Assembly: GCF_001949145.1 (NCBI RefSeq)
Contig: NW_019091465.1
Span: forward strand, 465,814 to 476,199
Length of the DNA: 10,386 bases
Direction of reading: 5' to 3'
From: Acanthaster planci
Taxonomy: Eukaryota; Echinodermata; Asteroidea; Valvatida; Acanthasteridae
In this document: in pieces, positions 7,600 through 10,386 of the stretch
How the letters are laid out: each line of letters starts with the position of its first letter
Numbering within the stretch: position 1 is the first letter of the stretch
The notes under the pieces: model-generated
Told to the model about the DNA's origin: nothing
Seen by the model: the letters and a program-made list of their open reading frames with translations, nothing else
Database searches by the model: none
Translations under genes and position numbers: made by a program

Positions 7600-8831
7600 A
7601 TGGCTGAAGAAGGATTTGATTTTGACGAAATACCACTAAAAAACAAAGAAGAGAGCGATCAAAACTTGCATTTGGCGTGGGAAGACTTAATACTTAATCC
7701 GGCGCAAACAGAAACGTCCTTTACTGTCTATATTGAAACGTCGTCGTTAAAAGACCCTGATTTTACACATCCTATTGACGTTGGGCCGGACGACGAAGAT
7801 GAAATATATGGTGGCTTAGAGATCAAAAAGCGATACAACGAGTTAATTAAAGACGTCGATCCTTTACACGAAACGGAACAAGACAAGTCAAATTAACAGA
7901 GCTTAGGCAATTGTTACACGAACCTAAAGTGAACGATTTTTACTCAGTTATTAAAAAAGAAACTGGTTACGAAACAAAAATTAAAGATCCATATATTTTT
8001 AATTTAGACAGTAAAGATCGCCTGTACGTAAAGTTCGAAGGCAAAAAAGTTCTTTTAACCCAAGAAAATCGTAATAATGTATTTCTTAGCCTAAATACTA
8101 TAAGACGCGTCTTAGGCTTACGAGATTACGTTTCTGGCAAAACAAAACAGTAGGCGCAGGAAGTGGCTTGTAAACTGGCGAAACTTCACCCCGAGAGCAC
8201 AGAATTAGTAAAACTACCCCTAGAAGCATATCTAGCGAGCGACATCGTAGAAAACATCACCTGTGACGTAGACGTTCAATCTGAAGGGTTAAATTACAGA
8301 GAACTCGTTGCTTTAGATAAATCGTTACAACGATAAGCGACATCGGTTGGAAATACCAATCAATTGAGGAGCCAAATTAATCGCTGCAAGGAAACGATCA
8401 AAGAGATCATGAATCGGATTTGTCGCGAGAAGATTCGAACGATATTTACAGAGCAAGGCGTCACGATCGTTAGCATTTTAACGGCTTTTAGTTTAGCCAT
8501 AAGTACCATTGTTAGTAGCATCGTAGCTGGCGTCAGAGCTGTTGGCAAGCCAAGTCCTGCGCCTGCACCTGAACCGACACCTTAGCCAACGCCAGCTCCC
8601 CCCTCCAAAGATGGAATTACCAATTGGATCAAACGGCAACTGTGGAATTTGGCCAATGTATTGAAGAAACTCGGGTTGAAAGCTTTAGGCGCCTTGCCCG
8701 GAATCATAGGTAGCGTTTTAAGTTGGATTTTTAAAATGGCGAGTAAAGCGGCCGTGTGGGCAGCAGAGCGCGTGTGGACTTTGTTTGTAGGCGTGGGTGT
8801 TTTAATTTTGACGTACGTGCAAAAGATGTAA
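7600..8831 (+). pseudogene. Large uncharacterised membrane protein with Pro-rich linker
   Basis: About 410 codons. The acidic N-terminus (MAEEGFDFDEIPLK) is followed by a soluble part with DDEDEIYGGLEIKKRY. One lost base near 7881-7889 shifts the frame; from there a single frame is open to TAA 8829-8831, except for TAG 8151-8153, TAA 8334-8336 and TAG 8583-8585. In order this frame shows a compact soluble segment (RLYVKFEGKKVLL), a basic helix, a hydrophobic stretch at about 8457-8533 (VSILTAFSLAISTIVSSIV), a Pro/Ala linker (PSPAPAPEPTP), and a long hydrophobic region at about 8682-8822 with Trp and Lys spaced as in amphipathic helices, ending in a probable membrane helix. I recognise no named family. 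The architecture would fit a membrane-active virion protein, by analogy with adenovirus protein VI, or a membrane glycoprotein; both are inference. The start is fixed by ATG 7600 and the upstream element. Confidence 0.6.
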
Positions 8832-8873
8832 AAAGGCCACAAAATTTAATTTGTACGCCTTAAATCAAACCGT
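8832..8873. other. Convergent intergenic gap, 42 bases
   Basis: Plus-strand and minus-strand gene blocks meet here, 42 bases apart and stop to stop. The gap is A/T-rich with no AATAAA and no clear hairpin. It is the switch point of transcription direction in the viral block and probably contains the ends of both transcripts. Confidence 0.6.
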
Positions 8874-10015
8874 TTAAGTCAAAACTTTAAACAACATAAA
8901 ACCGAGGACACCCACGGCAACGGCTCCAACAAGTGTGGAGCTCCAACGGTTGAGGACATTTTTTCTTCGTTGTGCGTTTCTAAAGGCTTACTTAAAATTG
9001 GCTTTAAATTTGGCTTTAAAATTGGCTTTAAATTTGGATCTGGTAATATTGTTGGTTCTTTTTTGTTCGCTTCGGTCGTTTCATCACTAAAATCATTTTC
9101 CAAATTTAAACTCGGTACGTATCCAGTCTTCATATCCGCAGTCGTAATTTGTAAATCATTGTTATAACCCTCAGAATTACCGATGCGCAAGTCCATGTCC
9201 GAATGCACTAGGTATAACCCGTGGCGACTACAAAGTCCATAGGCGTTTTTGCGTATTGTAGCGAATTTTGGAATTGGTCAATGGACTGTCCAAGATCGGG
9301 TCTGAATTAATTAAGGATTCAACGATCGTAATAAATTGCCGTTGCGCGTCTAACTGGTGCTGGTGGCTAAAACGCTGGTCTTGGTTTGTGCATGTGCTCT
9401 GAGTAACGCGTAGACGTAAGTTCGAAGTGAATCGTTTACCTTGGTGATTGATTCCCACGTCTGTCAACCGAGACTTTAAATCGTACTTGCCTTCATAAAT
9501 CACGTTGGGTAAAAGTGTTATTTTGGGTAAGTTCAGTAGCTTAGACACTTCTTTATTTAGTCGCAACTTGAGATTGGGGGCAGTAATGGCCAAAGTAACC
9601 CTTTTACATTCTGAGTGAACCTTAAAAGAAACGCCGTGAAACCAGTCCATGGTTTCACCAGGCTCATCTCAGCCATTACCCACTCAGCGATGATTCTAAT
9701 TTCTTCCGCGTAACTGCCTTTTTTATTTGCTTGGACCAATCTGGTTTTTGCTGTTTGTACTAATTCTGAATTGGGAGATACATCTTTTCTTTCCTCTGAA
9801 GGTATTCCGGGCGGTCGTTCTCCAAGTACCCCCGCGGGCCTAGCGTCCAAGTTTGTATCCCACTCAATTTCAGTCGCATTTGTTGCGTTAAAATATCCAG
9901 CTTCAAACTGAATATCCTTTACTCGGACGACTTTGTCGCCTGCGTTGTTTTTAAGGAAATCTTTCAATATAAACGTCTGCTCGCTCTCGGTTAAGTAAAA
10001 CGTGTGAGTCTCCAT
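8874..10015 (-). pseudogene. Membrane-anchored viral protein with PxLK repeats (penton/spike candidate)
   Basis: About 378 codons in four pieces. ATG at 10013-10015 opens METHTFYLTESEQTF and VVRVKDIQFEAGYFN, a beta-rich start. A shift near 9640-9665 leads to FKVHSECKRVTLAITAPN and LRLNKEVSKLLNLPKITLL. A shift near 9245-9270 leads to YGLCSRHGLYLVHSDMD. Then follow an acidic linker, a PxLK repeat (PNLKPILKPNLKPIL) and, after a last shift in an A-run near 8955-8962, a hydrophobic helix LVGAVAVGVLGFMLF ending at TAA 8874-8876. Thus it has a beta-rich N-terminal domain, a repeat stalk and a C-terminal membrane anchor with only a few residues beyond it. Penton or spike proteins of Polinton-like viruses also have beta-rich domains, so a virion-surface role is possible, but I see no diagnostic motif. 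Start choice is supported by TATATAATGAAATG and the upstream small ORF. Confidence 0.55.
8988..9035 (-). repeat. Period-12 repeat coding the PxLK stalk
   Basis: On the plus strand, 12-base units GGCTTTAAATTT and GGCTTTAAAATT alternate from 9000 to 9035, with a diverged fourth unit at 8988-8999. Read on the minus strand they encode four-residue units PNLK and PILK in turn, the last ending in Ser. The period is a multiple of three, so unit gain or loss keeps the frame. It makes a short Pro/Lys stalk ahead of the membrane helix. Confidence 0.8.
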
Positions 10016-10019
10016 TTCA

Positions 10020-10172
10020 TTATATACGTTTTGAAAAATTTTGTTTGGCGAGGTTTAATTTGTCGAGGGCGTTTTCGCAGTGCTTATCCGAAACTTTAAA
10101 TAGATCTTTTACTTTAGATTCGGTTTCCCCAGTTACATCTTGATAACGGGTTACCTCGAGAGATCTTGCCAT
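10020..10172 (-). CDS. Small charged protein, 50 residues, intact
   Basis: An uninterrupted ORF from ATG (10170-10172) to TAA (10020-10022), with the TTAAATG motif on its start. The stop lies four bases before the ATG of the next minus-strand gene. It begins MARSLEVTRYQDVTGE and continues with alternating Lys/Asp/Glu and Leu/Val, suggesting a mostly helical, soluble peptide with one Cys and a basic end. No family is recognised. Among the viral genes here only this and the 25-codon ORF carry no lesion, which may just reflect small target size. Compact packing and the start motif argue for a real gene. Confidence 0.5.
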   Translation of the reverse strand: MARSLEVTRYQDVTGETESKVKDLFKVSDKHCENALDKLNLAKQNFSKRI

Positions 10173-10176
10173 TTAA
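10170..10176 (-). promoter_or_regulatory. TTAAATG motif at the minus-strand small ORF start
   Basis: Plus-strand CATTTAA is the reverse complement of TTAAATG, and the last three bases are the start codon. The occurrence on the opposite strand, at a different gene, supports a shared initiation element, although the heptamer is not rare in AT-rich DNA. Confidence 0.3.
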
Positions 10177-10203
10177 AACTCGGTTTAACACATATTATAT
10201 TTC

Positions 10204-10380
10204 TTACGTTTCACCGTTTTCCAATTGAACGTTAAACTCTTTTGAAGTTTTTCTCGATTTTGGTGGTGGCAGTTTTTTCCTAACGTGATGCTTGTAACAT
10301 CTATCTCCTCTGTCTACAGGAGTGTACGAGGAAGCCCACCCAAAAATTAGACCGCAATGTCTACCACGCGTATCTTTCGT
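10204..10380 (-). pseudogene. C-terminal tail of an unidentified viral gene
   Basis: Fifty-eight codons are open on the minus strand to TAA at 10204-10206, with no start ATG. A TAG at 10381-10383 stands in the same frame at the window edge. The peptide has GRHCGLIFGWASSYTP, then RCYKHHVRKKLPPPKSRK and a mixed end. Cys/His and Lys/Pro clusters are visible but match no motif I know. The gap of 31 bases to the next start fits the compact spacing of the block. I read it as the end of a gene that continues beyond the window and is interrupted by the TAG; it could also be a chance open frame. Confidence 0.3.
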
Positions 10381-10386
10381 CTATTT

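Larger units (their letters stand above)
4587..10386. mobile_element. Endogenous Polinton-like/adinto-like DNA virus, decayed and partial
   Basis: The block has densely packed genes with gaps of a few to about 60 bases, two converging transcription units, and a capsid-end plus packaging-ATPase pair in the same order and strand. Capsid protein, a HerA/FtsK-type ATPase and a single-jelly-roll penton are the known morphogenesis core of Polintons/Mavericks, Polinton-like viruses, adintoviruses and virophages. Here the first two can be seen, and the minus-strand gene is a weak penton or spike candidate. The left edge cuts the capsid gene, and the right edge runs out of the window. No polymerase, integrase, protease or terminal inverted repeat is present. 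Most genes carry frameshifts or stops. Placement within the group is inference; a giant-virus fragment is less likely given the compact, small genes. Confidence 0.7.

Noticed and set aside
3664-8585. Reassigned genetic code (TAA/TAG as Gln), suggested by nearly all in-frame stops being TAA or TAG
   Set aside because: The same codons clearly end genes here (TAA at 4927, 5542, 7560, 8829; TAG at 7275) a few bases before the next start. One in-frame stop is TGA, and frameshifts occur beside them. Ordinary decay in AT-rich DNA explains it.
8970-9167. Plus-strand 65-codon frame rich in FKFG repeats
   Set aside because: It is the complement of the PxLK repeat of the minus-strand gene, so it is not a separate FG-repeat protein.
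1-10386. CRISPR array, tRNA or rRNA gene, transposon terminal inverted repeats
   Set aside because: No regularly spaced direct repeats of suitable length, no cloverleaf or ribosomal core noticed, and no long inverted ends within the window. Checked by eye only.

Overview
The window reads as a piece of an animal nuclear genome carrying a decayed endogenous DNA virus. The host looks like a marine invertebrate. An anthozoan cnidarian (coral or sea anemone) is my best guess, from the style of the TRIM-like RING/B-box fragment and of the viral proteins, but no search was possible. Nothing suggests a bacterium: there are no operons with ribosome binding sites, large AT-rich non-coding stretches occur, and a splice-acceptor-like site precedes the TRIM fragment.

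Layout. 1-3646 is non-coding in my reading, with a GC-richer patch (about 1560-2215) and a cluster of three perfect palindromes (3195-3232). 3649-4586 is an intronless TRIM-like fragment (RING, two B-boxes, start of a coiled coil), broken by an early stop and two compensating frameshifts. It runs straight into the C-terminal end of a viral major capsid protein (about 4587-4929), and from there to the right edge the DNA is a compact viral gene block. On the plus strand follow a packaging ATPase (4935-5544), a zinc-knuckle/HNH-type nuclease (5589-6252), a 25-codon hydrophobic ORF (6290-6367), a protein with a C-terminal membrane segment (6418-7277), a small membrane-like protein (7332-7562) and a large protein with two hydrophobic regions (7600-8831). 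On the minus strand, converging across 42 bases, lie a membrane-anchored protein with a PxLK repeat (8874-10015), an intact 50-codon ORF (10020-10172) and the tail of a further gene (10204-10380).

The capsid protein and the ATPase form the morphogenesis core of the Polinton/Maverick, Polinton-like virus, adintovirus and virophage assemblage (Preplasmiviricota). The nuclease and the membrane proteins are accessory or undescribed. DNA polymerase B, integrase, protease, most of the capsid gene and any terminal inverted repeats are not in the window. Almost every viral gene longer than 60 codons has a frameshift or an in-frame stop, often at an A-run, so this is either an old inactive copy or an assembly with indel errors. 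Only the two small ORFs are intact. Five of the eight viral starts have TTAAATG, or TTAAATATG in one case, at the start codon, which may be part of a shared promoter.
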